This document shows positions 1 to 9,349 of a stretch of 64,000 nucleotides of DNA, piece by piece. Position 1 is the stretch's first letter; each line of letters starts with the position of its first letter. The stretch is taken from assembly GCF_001720485.1 (NCBI RefSeq), contig NZ_CP017114.1, forward strand, positions 1,984,001 through 2,048,000. Direction: 5' to 3'. The stretch is from Cobetia marina. GTDB lineage: Bacteria; Pseudomonadota; Gammaproteobacteria; Pseudomonadales; Halomonadaceae. Both the position numbers and the translations under genes were made by a program. The notes beneath the pieces were generated by a model. The model had not been told where the DNA came from. It searched no databases and was given only the letters and a program-made list of their open reading frames with translations.

Positions 1-50
1 GACACGCTGATTGAACGTTTCACGACATCGTGAACCGGTCACTCAAAGGG

Positions 51-122
51 GCTGAAGAAGGTACTGAAGAGGGAGCTGAAGAGGGCAACCAAAAGGACAA
101 TCAAGAGGGCAGCAACGAGAAC
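51..122. repeat. Degenerate 12-bp tandem repeat at the left edge
   Basis: Units start at 51, 63, 75, 87, 99 and 111; the first three (gctgaagaaggt, actgaagaggga, gctgaagagggc) are close and the rest decay. The stretch lies downstream of the minus-strand sugar transporter. An open frame runs through it on the plus strand, but its Glu-rich translation is just the repeat read as codons. Codons 1-33 (ending in a TGA at 31-33) could be the tail of a plus-strand gene entering from the left, but ten residues are too few to identify it. Confidence 0.55.
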
Positions 123-141
123 GCCCCGCAGAGCGGGGCGT
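121..141 (-). terminator. Intrinsic terminator of the sugar transporter gene
   Basis: A perfect 9-bp G+C-rich stem (acgccccgc / gcggggcgt) with a three-base loop lies 45 bp beyond the stop codon of the minus-strand transporter. On the minus strand it is followed by a short T-containing stretch (TTCTCGTT). Confidence 0.65.
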
Positions 142-185
142 CGTGGGGATGGCATGTGTCAGCCGAGAGGCGGGCCGTCGCGGGG

Positions 186-1577
186 TCAGCGGCTCTGGGG
201 TTCGAGCGCTGCGGCCTGTTCGCGTCGGGTGGGACGAACCAGGCGGCCCTGAAGTTCCTCAAGCGAGACGCCCTTGGTTTCGGGCATGAAGAACAGCACG
301 AAGATCAGCTGCAGCAGCATCATGAAGGCGAAGAAGGCGAATACCGGCCCACCGCTGAACTGGCTGAGGATGGTGGGCATCAGCAGCGCGATCAGGGCCG
401 CGAAGATCCAGTGTACGGAGCTGCCGAAGGACTGGCCCATGGCACGGACCTTGTTGGGGAAGATCTCGGAGATGAATACCCAGATCACCGTGCCCTGACT
501 CATGGCGTGCGCCGCGATGAACACGCCCAGCAGGATCGGCACGCCATAGCCGCCCATGGCGGAGAAGTCCTCGAGATGGAAGGCCCAGGCGATCAGGCAC
601 AGCGACAGCAGATAGCCGGCCGAGCCGATCAGGATCAGGGTGCGGCGGCCCAGCTTGTCGATCAGTGACATCCCCAGCATGGTGAAGACCAGATTGATGA
701 CCCCGATTCCGGCCGTCGAGAGCAGGGCGGCGCTCGATTCCAGCTGCGCCTCGGCCAGAATGCGCGGCGCGTAGTAGATGATGAAGTTGATGCCGGAGAG
801 CTGATTGAAGGCCGCGATCAGGAAGGCGAACAGGATCGGCAGACGATAGCGCCAGGCGAACAGACGGGTGTGCTGCTTGGCACTTTCCTCGCTTTCGGTG
901 CCACGGATGATGGCGATTTCCTCGGCGATGTCGGCCTTGGGATTGATCAGTCGGATGATCTCGGCGGCGGCCGCCTCGTCATTGCGCTTGAGGATCAACC
1001 AGCGCGGGCTGCGCGGTACCTTGCAGATCATCAGCAGGTAGAGCGCGGCCGGCACGGCTTCCACCCCCAGCATCCAGCGCCAGTTCTCGCCGTCCATGAA
1101 GCCGATGAAGTAGTTGGAGACGAAGGCGATCACGATCCCGAACACCACGTTGAACTGGTAGAGCCCGACCAGCGCGCCCCGGCGCTCGCGGGGGGCGATC
1201 TCGGAAATGTAGATGGGCGCTGCCACGGAGGACGCGCCAACACCCAGACCCCCCAGCAGGCGGAAGAACGAGAACAGGTAGGGGTCGGTGGCCAGCGCCG
1301 AGCCCAGCGCCGAGACCAGATAGAGGATCCCGATCCCGATCAGGGTCGCGCGGCGGCCGAAGTGATCTGTCGGCCAGTTGCCGAAGATGGCACCGATGAC
1401 CGTGCCCCACAGTGCCATCGACATGATGACCAGGCCGTGCATGAGGTCGCTGAGACCCCACTGGCTCTGCAGAGAGGTGTCCGCACCTGAGATGACAGCG
1501 GTATCGAAGCCGAACAGGAAGCCGGCGAGAGCGACCGTGATCGACCATTGAAGAATGCGTGGCATGGCGTAGCTCAT
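186..1577 (-). CDS. MFS sugar porter, xylose/hexose:H+ symporter type
   Basis: Twelve-helix inner-membrane sugar:proton symporter of the MFS sugar-porter family, about 463 residues as started here. Seen: the first helix motif GFLFGFDTAVISG, the loop 2-3 motif with DHFGRR, the loop 6-7 motif SPRWLI (a PESPRWL variant), and the C-terminal signature PETKGVSLEEL, all in the expected order. The open frame extends 27 codons upstream, but the hydrophobic start of family members matches the ATG at 1577 (or 1565), so the extension is not used. The gene is alone, with a terminator downstream and a divergent spacer upstream containing a 6-6-6 inverted repeat. The substrate cannot be told from sequence; a pentose or hexose is likely. 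Confidence 0.88.
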   Translation of the reverse strand: MSYAMPRILQWSITVALAGFLFGFDTAVISGADTSLQSQWGLSDLMHGLVIMSMALWGTVIGAIFGNWPTDHFGRRATLIGIGILYLVSALGSALATDPYLFSFFRLLGGLGVGASSVAAPIYISEIAPRERRGALVGLYQFNVVFGIVIAFVSNYFIGFMDGENWRWMLGVEAVPAALYLLMICKVPRSPRWLILKRNDEAAAAEIIRLINPKADIAEEIAIIRGTESEESAKQHTRLFAWRYRLPILFAFLIAAFNQLSGINFIIYYAPRILAEAQLESSAALLSTAGIGVINLVFTMLGMSLIDKLGRRTLILIGSAGYLLSLCLIAWAFHLEDFSAMGGYGVPILLGVFIAAHAMSQGTVIWVFISEIFPNKVRAMGQSFGSSVHWIFAALIALLMPTILSQFSGGPVFAFFAFMMLLQLIFVLFFMPETKGVSLEELQGRLVRPTRREQAAALEPQSR

Positions 1578-1635
1578 CCAATGAGGCGTGAAGGAAAGAC
1601 AGCGATTCGCGGAGGTTAATCGTTCAAGAGTGTAT

Positions 1636-1653
1636 AGGTGAATCGTGTCACCT
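1636..1653. promoter_or_regulatory. Inverted repeat AGGTGA-N6-TCACCT in the divergent spacer
   Basis: The 314-bp spacer between the sugar transporter and the sulfide operon holds a perfect 6-bp inverted repeat with a 6-bp spacer, about 60 bp upstream of the transporter start. Position and symmetry suit a repressor or activator site for the transporter. No regulator gene is adjacent in the window, so the binding protein is unknown. The rest of the spacer is AT-rich and presumably carries both divergent promoters; I could not assign -35/-10 boxes with confidence. Confidence 0.35.
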
Positions 1654-1891
1654 GACAATAATAGCCTAACGTGAGCGATATCGTTTATCCGCTATACCTT
1701 AGGGTGAGAGGCGCGCCTGGCGATATCCGAGGCACCGTCACGTGCCATTTTTGATGGCTGATATCAATAGGTTATCAATTAGGTGCTACCGATATTCCAA
1801 ATGGTTTTATCGTTATTCTATTTTTGCGTTCGCGCCCGGACAGGCGTAGGCTGAGGTCCATTCACCCTTGATTGACTCAGGAGGCCGAAGG

Positions 1892-2770
1892 ATGGCAACC
1901 CCGACACTGCAGCCCCATGTCGAGAGCTTCTTCGACGAAGACAGCAATACCTTCACGCATCTGGTGCGTGACCCGCACTCCCGGCGTTGCGCGATCATTG
2001 ATCCGGTACTGGATTTCGATTACCCCGCAGCCCGCACCACCACGCAGTCGGCGGATGCCCTGCTGGCCCACATCGCGGACGAGTCGCTGGAGGTGGAATG
2101 GATTCTCGAAACCCACGTCCATGCCGACCACCTGTCGGCGGCCGCCTACCTGAAAGACAAGCTTGATTGCCAGCTGGCGATCGGGGCACGCATCCGTGAG
2201 GTGCAGGACATCTTTGCGGACATCTTCGCGGCCGAGGCGGGTTTCGCGCGTGACGGACGTCAGTTCGACCGCTTGCTGGAAGAGGGCGACAGCCTGGCCA
2301 TCGGCGGGCTTGAATGCCGCGTGCTGCATACTCCGGGCCATACGCCTGCCTGCGTGAGCTATGTGATCGGTGACGCCGTCTTCGTCGGCGATACGCTGTT
2401 CATGCCCGATTACGGCACCGCGCGCTGTGACTTCCCTGGCGGTGATGCGCGCACCCTGTACCGCTCGATCCACAAGGTGCTGGCGCTGCCTGACAGCACC
2501 CGCCTGTATCTGTGTCACGACTATTCCGCCGAAGGGCGCGAGGGCTTCTGTTGTGAGACCACGGTCGGGGAGCAGCGCCAGCACAATATCCACGTGCACA
2601 CCGGGATTGATGAAGCGGCCTTCGTGGCCATGCGTTCGAAGCGCGATGCCGGGCTTGGCATGCCGCGCCTGATGCTGCCGGCGGTCCAGGTCAACATGCG
2701 GGCCGGCCAGATGCCGCCTGAGGACGCCAATGATCAGGCCTATCTCAAGATTCCGCTCAATCGTTTCTGA
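1892..2770 (+). CDS. MBL-fold hydrolase, persulfide dioxygenase / Blh type
   Basis: Metallo-beta-lactamase-fold protein of the ETHE1/Blh group, 292 residues; these iron enzymes oxidise glutathione persulfide to sulfite in sulfide detoxification. Seen: the metal motif HVHADH at residues 75-80, TPGHT with His150, the bridging Asp in GDTLF near 167, and a late His in LCHD near 209. The ATG at 1892 is chosen because an AGGAGG at 1879-1884 sits 7 bp upstream; an in-frame codon at 1868 lacks this. It is the first gene of a likely operon with sulfide:quinone oxidoreductase and a SulP transporter, which supports a role on the persulfide product. It could also be a glyoxalase II-like hydrolase, but the neighbours argue against this. 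Confidence 0.85.
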   Translation: MATPTLQPHVESFFDEDSNTFTHLVRDPHSRRCAIIDPVLDFDYPAARTTTQSADALLAHIADESLEVEWILETHVHADHLSAAAYLKDKLDCQLAIGARIREVQDIFADIFAAEAGFARDGRQFDRLLEEGDSLAIGGLECRVLHTPGHTPACVSYVIGDAVFVGDTLFMPDYGTARCDFPGGDARTLYRSIHKVLALPDSTRLYLCHDYSAEGREGFCCETTVGEQRQHNIHVHTGIDEAAFVAMRSKRDAGLGMPRLMLPAVQVNMRAGQMPPEDANDQAYLKIPLNRF

Positions 2771-2849
2771 CCCTCGCCGCCTGCACAGGTAAATAAATGA
2801 CGTAGACTTCTTACGTGTCTATGCCCATTTTCTTTTCAAGGAGTCACGG

Positions 2850-4169
2850 ATGAACAATCCCGCCAGCGATTCAGCCTCATCACCGTCACCGTCACCAGCA
2901 ACCAGGGGCGAGACGACCGTCACGGTGCCCCCCAATGCCCACAAGGTGGTGATTCTGGGAGGAGGGGCCGGCGGGATTGCCGTGGCAGCCAGCCTGCTCA
3001 AGCGTCAGGCCGGCATGGATATCGCCATCGTCGAGCCATCGGAGCAACACAGCTATCAGCCGGGCTGGACGATGGTCGGCGGCGGGATCTTCACCCCGGA
3101 GTCCACTCGCCGGCCGATGTCCACGGTGATGCCCAAGGGCGTGCACTGGTATCGCGAGTCCGTGGTGGGCATCGACGCGGACGCGCATGAGGTCACGCTG
3201 GGGGATGGGCGCAAGCTTCGCTATGAGCGTTTGGTGGTGGCCATCGGGCTTGAGCTGGACTGGGCGGCCATCGAAGGCCTCGAAGAGACCCTGGGCAAGA
3301 ATGGCGTCACCTCCAACTACCGCTATGATCTCGCGCCTTACACCTGGCAGCTTGTGCAGTCCCTGCGCAGCGGACGTGCGCTGTTCACCCAGCCACCGAT
3401 GCCGATCAAGTGTGCCGGCGCCCCCCAGAAGGCGATGTACCTGTCCTGCGATCACTGGCAGCGTGAAGATGTGCTCGGTCAGCTGGAGGTCACCTTCCAC
3501 AACGCCGGGGGCGTGATGTTCGGCGTGCCGGCCTATGTGCCTGCGCTGGAAGAGGCCGTGAAGGGCTATGGCATCGAGGTGCAGTTCCATCAGCGTCTGA
3601 TCGCCGTGGATGGGGAAGCGCAGACGGCGCGTTTCGAGGTGGCGGCGGCCGAGGAAGGCGGTGAGCCGCAGATCGTCGAGCAGTCCTTCGACATGCTGCA
3701 TGTGGTACCGCCCCAGAAGGCGCCGGCCTTGATCAAGGACTCGGGGCTTGCCAACGCCGCTGGCTGGCTGGAGCTTGAACCCGAGACCCTGCAGCACATC
3801 ACCCATCCCGACATCTTCGGTCTGGGAGATATCAGCGGCACCTCTAACGCCAAGACCGCCGCGGCCGTGCGCAAGCAGGCGCCGGTGGTGGTGGAGAATC
3901 TGCTCGCGACCCTGGCCGGCGACTCGCTGGCGGCGGGCTATCGTGGCTATGGCTCCTGCCCGCTGACGGTGGAGAACGGACGCATCGTGCTGGCGGAATT
4001 CGGCTACGGCGGTGAGCTGCAGCCGACCTTCCCCAAGTGGCTCAATGACGGTACCCGCCCGACGCGCCTGGCCTGGCAGCTCAAGGCACGGGGCCTGCCG
4101 TTCATCTACTGGAACCTGATGCTCAAGGGCCATGAGTGGCTGGCGCGTCCGGCGTCACGCGATGTCTGA
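2850..4169 (+). CDS. sqr: Sulfide:quinone oxidoreductase, type II (SQOR-like)
   Basis: Membrane-associated FAD enzyme that oxidises sulfide and passes electrons to quinone, 439 residues. Seen: a short low-complexity Ser/Pro N-terminus, the FAD-binding VVILGGGAGG at about 33-42, Cys188 in IKCAGAPQKAMYLS, Cys200, and Cys370 in YGSCPLTVENGR. The CAGAPQK and SCPLT contexts are those of the mitochondrial-type (type II) enzymes, in which the two cysteines form the persulfide-carrying pair. An AAGGAG at 2838-2843 supports the ATG. It follows the persulfide-dioxygenase-like gene by 79 bp and overlaps the next gene by 8 bp, so the three are probably co-transcribed. Confidence 0.92.
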   Translation: MNNPASDSASSPSPSPATRGETTVTVPPNAHKVVILGGGAGGIAVAASLLKRQAGMDIAIVEPSEQHSYQPGWTMVGGGIFTPESTRRPMSTVMPKGVHWYRESVVGIDADAHEVTLGDGRKLRYERLVVAIGLELDWAAIEGLEETLGKNGVTSNYRYDLAPYTWQLVQSLRSGRALFTQPPMPIKCAGAPQKAMYLSCDHWQREDVLGQLEVTFHNAGGVMFGVPAYVPALEEAVKGYGIEVQFHQRLIAVDGEAQTARFEVAAAEEGGEPQIVEQSFDMLHVVPPQKAPALIKDSGLANAAGWLELEPETLQHITHPDIFGLGDISGTSNAKTAAAVRKQAPVVVENLLATLAGDSLAAGYRGYGSCPLTVENGRIVLAEFGYGGELQPTFPKWLNDGTRPTRLAWQLKARGLPFIYWNLMLKGHEWLARPASRDV

Positions 4170-5991
4170 GCCGTCCGAGCTGACCAACGCACGCTCGCGC
4201 GGCGCGCTGGCCCGCTGGCTGCCGCTGGCGGGTTGGCTTGCCCAGTATGATCGCCAGAGCCTCGGGCGAGATCTGCTCGCGGCGGTGATCGTCAGTGTCA
4301 TGCTGGTGCCGCAGGCACTCGCCTATGCGCTGCTGGCGGGGCTGCCGGCGCAGGTCGGCCTGTATGCCAGCATGTTGCCGCTGGTGCTGTATGCGCTGTT
4401 CGGCACCAGCAGCACGCTGGCTGTCGGGCCGGTGGCGATCATCTCGTTGATGACGGCGTCCGCCATCGCAGGCATGAGCGGTGCCGATGGTGCCGCGCTC
4501 TCGACGCCCGAGATGCTCGCCGCTGCGCTGCTGCTGGCGCTCATCTCCGGTGCCATGCTGGTGGCGATGGGGCTGTTGCGGTTGGGGGCGCTGGTGAATT
4601 TCATCAGCCACCCGGTGATCTCCGGGTTCATGACGGCCTCCGGTGTCCTGATCATCGCCAGCCAGCTCGGGCCCATGAGCAGCCTGCGCCTGAGTGGCGG
4701 CAATCTGCTCGAGATGGGGGAGTCGTGGCTGTCATTGCCGCAAGGGGCCGGCGTGCATTGGCCGACACTGGCCCTCGGGCTGGGCTGCTGGGCCGCCCTG
4801 ACGCTGGCGCGTCGTCATCTCAAGCAGGGCCTGATGGCCCTCGGGATGCGCGAGAGCGCGGCGGGCATGCTGTGCAAGACCACGCCGATCCTCGCCGTCA
4901 TCCTGTCCAGTCTGCTGGCCTGGGGGCTGCGGCTTGGCGAGCAGGGCATGGCACTGGTCGGCAGCGTGCCCGGCGGCTTGCCCACCCTGAGCCTGCCGTC
5001 CCTTGTCAGCAATGACTGGTCGGGACTGCTGGTGTCGGCGCTGCTGATCAGCGTGGTCGGCTTCGTCGAGTCGCTGGCACTGGCCCAGACCCTCGCCGCG
5101 CGTCGGCGTCAGCGCATCGACCCCGACAAGGAGCTGATCGCGCTGGGGCTCTCCAACATGGGCGCAGGCGTCAGCGGCGGCATGCCCATCTCGGGCGGGC
5201 TGTCGCGCTCGGTGGTCAACTTCGATGCCGGGGCCGCCACGCCACTGGCGGGGGCCTTCACGGCCATCGGCATTCTGCTCGCCAGTCTGTGGTTGACGGA
5301 CTGGCTGGCGTGGCTGCCACGCGCGACGCTGGCGGCCATCATCATCGTCGCCACCAGCAGTCTGATCGACCTCGCGGCGATCAGGCGCACCTTCCGCTAC
5401 TCGAAGGGCGATGGGACGGCCCTGATGATCACGCTGATCATCACCCTCGTGCAGGGGGTGGAGAGCGGCATCATCGTCGGCATCCTCGTGTCACTGGGGC
5501 TCTATCTCAAGCGCACCAGCCAGCCGCACAGTGCGCTGGTCGGACGCGTGCCGGGCAGTGAGCACTTTCGCAATGTCGAGCGACATGAGGTCGAGACCGA
5601 CCCGGAGCTGGCGATACTGCGCATCGATGAGAGCCTGTATTTCGCCAATGCGCGCTATCTGGAAGACACCGTGCTGGCGCTGGTAGCACAGCAGCCGTCG
5701 CTCAGGCATCTGGTGCTGGCCTGCCAGGCGGTCAACCTGATCGATGCCTCCGCGCTGGAAAGTCTGGAAGTCATCAATGAACGCCTGACGGCAGCCGGGG
5801 TGTCGCTGCATCTGAGTGAAGTGAAGGGCCCGGTGATGGATCGCCTCAAGCGCTCTGAACTGCCGGCCAATCTCGGCGGCGAGATCTATCTCAGCACCTT
5901 CGATGCCTGGCAGGCACTGAGCATCCACGGCAGCCATTGTGGCCAGTGCTGCGCACGGGATGGGGTCAGCCAGACGGCTGCGGCCGGCTGA
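4162..5991 (+). CDS. SulP-family anion transporter with STAS domain
   Basis: SLC26/SulP inner-membrane transporter, about 609 residues. Seen: the N-terminal entry motif with SVMLVPQALAYALLAGLP, a long multi-helix core, and a C-terminal cytoplasmic STAS domain (roughly 480-575, with NLIDASALESLE). The open frame reaches back to 4132, but the ATG at 4162 overlaps the stop of the sulfide:quinone oxidoreductase gene by 8 bp, typical of translational coupling. In a sulfide oxidation operon the likely task is export or exchange of the sulfite or sulfate formed; bicarbonate or another anion cannot be excluded. A strong terminator follows at 6069. Confidence 0.88.
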   Translation: MSEPSELTNARSRGALARWLPLAGWLAQYDRQSLGRDLLAAVIVSVMLVPQALAYALLAGLPAQVGLYASMLPLVLYALFGTSSTLAVGPVAIISLMTASAIAGMSGADGAALSTPEMLAAALLLALISGAMLVAMGLLRLGALVNFISHPVISGFMTASGVLIIASQLGPMSSLRLSGGNLLEMGESWLSLPQGAGVHWPTLALGLGCWAALTLARRHLKQGLMALGMRESAAGMLCKTTPILAVILSSLLAWGLRLGEQGMALVGSVPGGLPTLSLPSLVSNDWSGLLVSALLISVVGFVESLALAQTLAARRRQRIDPDKELIALGLSNMGAGVSGGMPISGGLSRSVVNFDAGAATPLAGAFTAIGILLASLWLTDWLAWLPRATLAAIIIVATSSLIDLAAIRRTFRYSKGDGTALMITLIITLVQGVESGIIVGILVSLGLYLKRTSQPHSALVGRVPGSEHFRNVERHEVETDPELAILRIDESLYFANARYLEDTVLALVAQQPSLRHLVLACQAVNLIDASALESLEVINERLTAAGVSLHLSEVKGPVMDRLKRSELPANLGGEIYLSTFDAWQALSIHGSHCGQCCARDGVSQTAAAG

Positions 5992-6068
5992 TAGGAGAAG
6001 GCGCTGGTTTCATGGGAAAGCCGTGAAGGGAAGCCGTAAAGGAAAAGTGGTGAAGTAAAAAGGTGAAT

Positions 6069-6110
6069 GAAAACGCCCCGCCTCGGGGATTGCCGAGGCG
6101 GGGCGTTTTC
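6069..6110. terminator. Bidirectional terminator between convergent operons
   Basis: A perfect 18-bp inverted repeat (arms 6069-6086 and 6093-6110, 6-base loop) with A-run on the left and T-run on the right serves both the plus-strand sulfide operon and the minus-strand guanidino operon. Confidence 0.92.
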
Positions 6111-6145
6111 GTCATCTGATCAGGCAAGACGCTCAGCCAATACGT

Positions 6146-7612
6146 TCAGTCAAGTACCGGCCCGATGATGTGCTTGACCTCCAGATAGCCCGCCAGGCCC
6201 CACGGGCCCAGTTCACGGCCGATGCCGCTGCGCTTGAAGCCACCCCAGCTGGCCTGTACCAGCGGTAGCTGCTCGCTGTTGTACCACACCACGCCTGCGC
6301 GCAGACGGCGGCCGACCTGCTGGGCGCGCTTGGCATCACCACTGACCACCGTGGCCACCAGCCCGAAATCGCTGTCGTTGGCGAGGCGAATCGCCTCGGC
6401 CTCATCCGCCACGCGACGTGAGCACAGCACCGGCCCGAAGATCTCCTCACGCCACAGACGGCTTTCCACCGGGACATCGGTGTAAAGCGTCGGCGCCACG
6501 AAGTAGCCCTTGGTCGGCAGGCTGCGATGGGTATCATCGCGCAGCGCCGTCAGACCTTCCTCGCGCGCCACATTGAGATAGCCCAGCACGGTGTCACGTT
6601 GACGGGAGCTGGTCATCGGGCCCATCTGGGTCGCGGCGTCCAGCGGGTCACCCAGCACCAGCGCGTCGATACGACTGGCCAGGGCGGTGTGCAGGTCATC
6701 GGCGATGGCCTCATGCACCAGCAGGCGCGAGGTGGCGGAGCAGATCTGCCCGGCATTGAAGTAGATGCCGGCCATCACCCAGTCAGCGGCGTCGTCGATG
6801 TCGGCATCTTCCAGCACGATGATCGCTGACTTGCCGCCCAGTTCCAGTGACACCCCACGCGTACCGCAGGCCGCCGCCTGCATGACCTTCTCGCCGACCA
6901 CATTGCTGCCGGTGAAGGATATCTTGTCGATGCGCGGATGACGCGTCAGCGGCGCGCCGATGCCTTCGCCATCGCCGTGCAGCAGGTTGAACACGCCTGC
7001 CGGCAGTCCGGCTTCCAGGGCGATCTCGGCCATCACCTGCTCCGGCAACGGCGTCACTTCAGACGGCTTGATCACCAGGGTGCAGCCCGCGGCGAGCGCC
7101 GGCGCGACCTTCCAGGCGCTGGTGACCAGCGGGAAGTTCCACGGCGTGATCAGTCCCACCACGCCGGCCGGCTCCTGATAGCTGTGCGCCGCATAGCCTT
7201 CGACATCATGCGCTACCACCGCGCCCTGACGGGCATCCAGCGCGCGTGCCTGCTCGGCGTAATAGCGGTAGCAGCCGATGGCGTCATCGAGATCGATCTC
7301 GGTCTCTGCGCGAATCTTGCCATTGTTGCGGCATGACATTTCCACCAGCGCTTCCCGGCGAGATGTCAGCCCCTCGGCGAAGGCCTCCAGATAGACGGCA
7401 CGCTCGGCGCCACTCAGTGCCTGCCAGCCCTCGAAGGCATTGGCAGCCGCCGTGACGGCGGCCTCCACATCACGCGCATCCCCCGCCGTCACCTCGGCGA
7501 TGACGGTTTCCTCGAAAGGATTGGTGACCGCCAGACGGCGCTCGCCGTGGGACTTGACCCACTCGTTGTTGATGAACTGCTGATCGAGCTTGTGCATTGA
7601 AGTAGCTGACAT
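6146..7612 (-). CDS. Aldehyde dehydrogenase, probably guanidinobutyraldehyde
   Basis: NAD-dependent aldehyde dehydrogenase, 488 residues from the ATG at 7612, which has AAGGA upstream; the frame continues 17 codons further back without support. Seen: ITPWNFPL near 155-162, FTGS near 233, general base Glu257 in LELGGK and nucleophile Cys291 in GQICS, as in betaine-aldehyde-type enzymes. It is the last gene of the operon that also encodes a guanidinobutyrase and a 2-ketoarginine decarboxylase-like enzyme, so the natural substrate is inferred to be 4-guanidinobutyraldehyde (the KauB step in Pseudomonas). Sequence alone would equally allow betaine or gamma-aminobutyraldehyde. Confidence 0.88.
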   Translation of the reverse strand: MSATSMHKLDQQFINNEWVKSHGERRLAVTNPFEETVIAEVTAGDARDVEAAVTAAANAFEGWQALSGAERAVYLEAFAEGLTSRREALVEMSCRNNGKIRAETEIDLDDAIGCYRYYAEQARALDARQGAVVAHDVEGYAAHSYQEPAGVVGLITPWNFPLVTSAWKVAPALAAGCTLVIKPSEVTPLPEQVMAEIALEAGLPAGVFNLLHGDGEGIGAPLTRHPRIDKISFTGSNVVGEKVMQAAACGTRGVSLELGGKSAIIVLEDADIDDAADWVMAGIYFNAGQICSATSRLLVHEAIADDLHTALASRIDALVLGDPLDAATQMGPMTSSRQRDTVLGYLNVAREEGLTALRDDTHRSLPTKGYFVAPTLYTDVPVESRLWREEIFGPVLCSRRVADEAEAIRLANDSDFGLVATVVSGDAKRAQQVGRRLRAGVVWYNSEQLPLVQASWGGFKRSGIGRELGPWGLAGYLEVKHIIGPVLD

Positions 7613-7696
7613 GGGAGTTCCTTGCCGCCAGTGACATACGGGGGACTGGCGGTCATTGATCAATGTTGTGAAGAGATACGATGCGCCGAGTCGGAC

Positions 7697-9349
7697 TCAG
7701 CCGGCGATCGAGCGCTGCCACCCGGCCGCGTCGATTTCCACCAGCAGCGGGGCGCTAGCGTCGCGCTCGTCCAAGGCGACCTGCAGCGCCTGCGGTGAAT
7801 CGATGGCGACGGCGGCGCAGCCGAAGCCGCGGGCCAGCAGCTGGAAGTCGGGGGCCTGGATGTCGACGCCCAGGCGCGTGACGCCGGCGTTGTCCATGAA
7901 GCGGCGAATCTCCTCATAGCCTTGGTTGTGCCACAGCACGATCACCACCGGCAGCTGTTCTTCTACCGCGCAGGCGAGTTCCGACAGCGTGAACATGATG
8001 CCGCCATCGCCGACCAGCGCGATCACCGGCAGGTCCGGGCGGCCGAGTGTCGCGCCCATCGCGGCGGGCAGGCCGTAGCCGAGCGTGCCGTAGCCGGTGG
8101 AGGCATTGAAGTAACGGCGCGGTGCCGGCTGGCTGAGCAGGTGGTTGGCTGCGTAGACCGTGGCGCAGGAATCGCCGACCCAGATGGCCTCCGGCAGCGC
8201 TTGCTGGAGGGTGTCGAACAGCGGCACGTAGGGCGCGAAGGCCGGGTCGGTCGGCAGGGCAAGCGCTTCCAGCGTCGCGGCGGTGATCTGCGCGCCGCGA
8301 CGTGTGCCTTGGGGGCTGCCTTCGAGGTCAGTCAGTCGATCGGCGAGCGTCTCCAGCGCCAGGCTGGCATCGGCGACGATACCCAGCGCGGCGGCATGAT
8401 TGCGCGCCAGCTGCTCGGGGTCGATATCGATGCGGATCAACTCGCCGCCGATCACGAAGCCATCATCAAACACCACGTCGTAATCGGTCTCGCCAAGCTC
8501 GGTGCCGATCGCCAGCACCACATCGGCGTCGCGCGCCAGCTCGCGTACCGCAGGCAGTGCGGCATTGGCGCCGAGATCCAGCGGGTGGGCGCTGCCGAGA
8601 AGGCCCTTGGCATTGATGGTGGTGACGGTGGGGGCATCCAGCGCCTCCACCAGTTGACGCGCGGCCTCGGGCGCGGCGACACAGCCACCGCCCAGCAGTA
8701 CCAGCGGGCGCTCGGCGCCTGTCAGAAGGGCCACGGCCTCGTCGATCAGCGTCGGGTCCGGCGCGAGGCGCCCGATGCGTGAGCGCGTGACGTCATGGGT
8801 GCTACGACCGGCAGGCAGTGGAATCTCGGCATTGAACAGGTCAATGGGAATCTCGAGATGCACCGGGCCGGGGCGGGCACCTTCGAACAGCGCAAAGGCA
8901 CGGGCCAGCACTTCCGGCAGCGCGGACGGGTCGAGCAGGGTGTGGCTGAAGCGCGCCACGCCCGAGATCAGCTGCTGCTGGCTCGGCAGCTCATGCAGAC
9001 GCCCCTGGCCACGCCCGAGGGTGTCGGAGCGATTGACGCTGGAGATCACCAGCATCGGGATGGAGTCGGCCAGCGCCTGGCCCATCGCGGTGGTGATGTT
9101 GGTCATCCCCGGGCCGGTGATGATGAAGCACACTCCGGGCTTGCCGGTGCTGCGGGCATAGCCATCGGCCATGAAGCCGGCGCCCTGTTCATGGCGCGGG
9201 GTGACGTGGCGAATGGTGCGCGCAGCGGGATCGGCATCCGGCTCCAGGCCCCGGTAGAGTTCGACGGTATGTACGCCGGGAATACCGAAGACGGTATCGA
9301 CGCCGTAGGTGTCACGCAGCAGTCGGATCAGGAGTTCAGCACAGGTCAT
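7697..9349 (-). CDS. aruI: ThDP enzyme, 2-ketoarginine decarboxylase-like (AruI)
   Basis: Thiamine-diphosphate enzyme of the acetolactate-synthase fold, 550 residues. Seen: the N-terminal cofactor domain with catalytic Glu54 in RHEQGAGFMADGYAR, a central FAD/NAD-like domain, and the C-terminal ThDP motif GDGGIMFT...HNQGYEE. The N-terminus (FGIPGVHTVELYRGL) resembles Pseudomonas 5-guanidino-2-oxopentanoate decarboxylase, which turns 2-ketoarginine into 4-guanidinobutyraldehyde. The genes for the next two steps (aldehyde dehydrogenase and guanidinobutyrase) lie in the same operon, supporting this over a biosynthetic acetolactate synthase; there is no small regulatory subunit gene. The matching arginine transaminase gene (aruH) is not in the window. 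Confidence 0.82.
   Translation of the reverse strand: MTCAELLIRLLRDTYGVDTVFGIPGVHTVELYRGLEPDADPAARTIRHVTPRHEQGAGFMADGYARSTGKPGVCFIITGPGMTNITTAMGQALADSIPMLVISSVNRSDTLGRGQGRLHELPSQQQLISGVARFSHTLLDPSALPEVLARAFALFEGARPGPVHLEIPIDLFNAEIPLPAGRSTHDVTRSRIGRLAPDPTLIDEAVALLTGAERPLVLLGGGCVAAPEAARQLVEALDAPTVTTINAKGLLGSAHPLDLGANAALPAVRELARDADVVLAIGTELGETDYDVVFDDGFVIGGELIRIDIDPEQLARNHAAALGIVADASLALETLADRLTDLEGSPQGTRRGAQITAATLEALALPTDPAFAPYVPLFDTLQQALPEAIWVGDSCATVYAANHLLSQPAPRRYFNASTGYGTLGYGLPAAMGATLGRPDLPVIALVGDGGIMFTLSELACAVEEQLPVVIVLWHNQGYEEIRRFMDNAGVTRLGVDIQAPDFQLLARGFGCAAVAIDSPQALQVALDERDASAPLLVEIDAAGWQRSIAG

Noticed and set aside
30..668. 212-codon plus-strand frame at the left edge
   Set aside because: Its Glu-rich start is the translated 12-bp repeat and the rest is antisense to the sugar transporter, which has clear family motifs.
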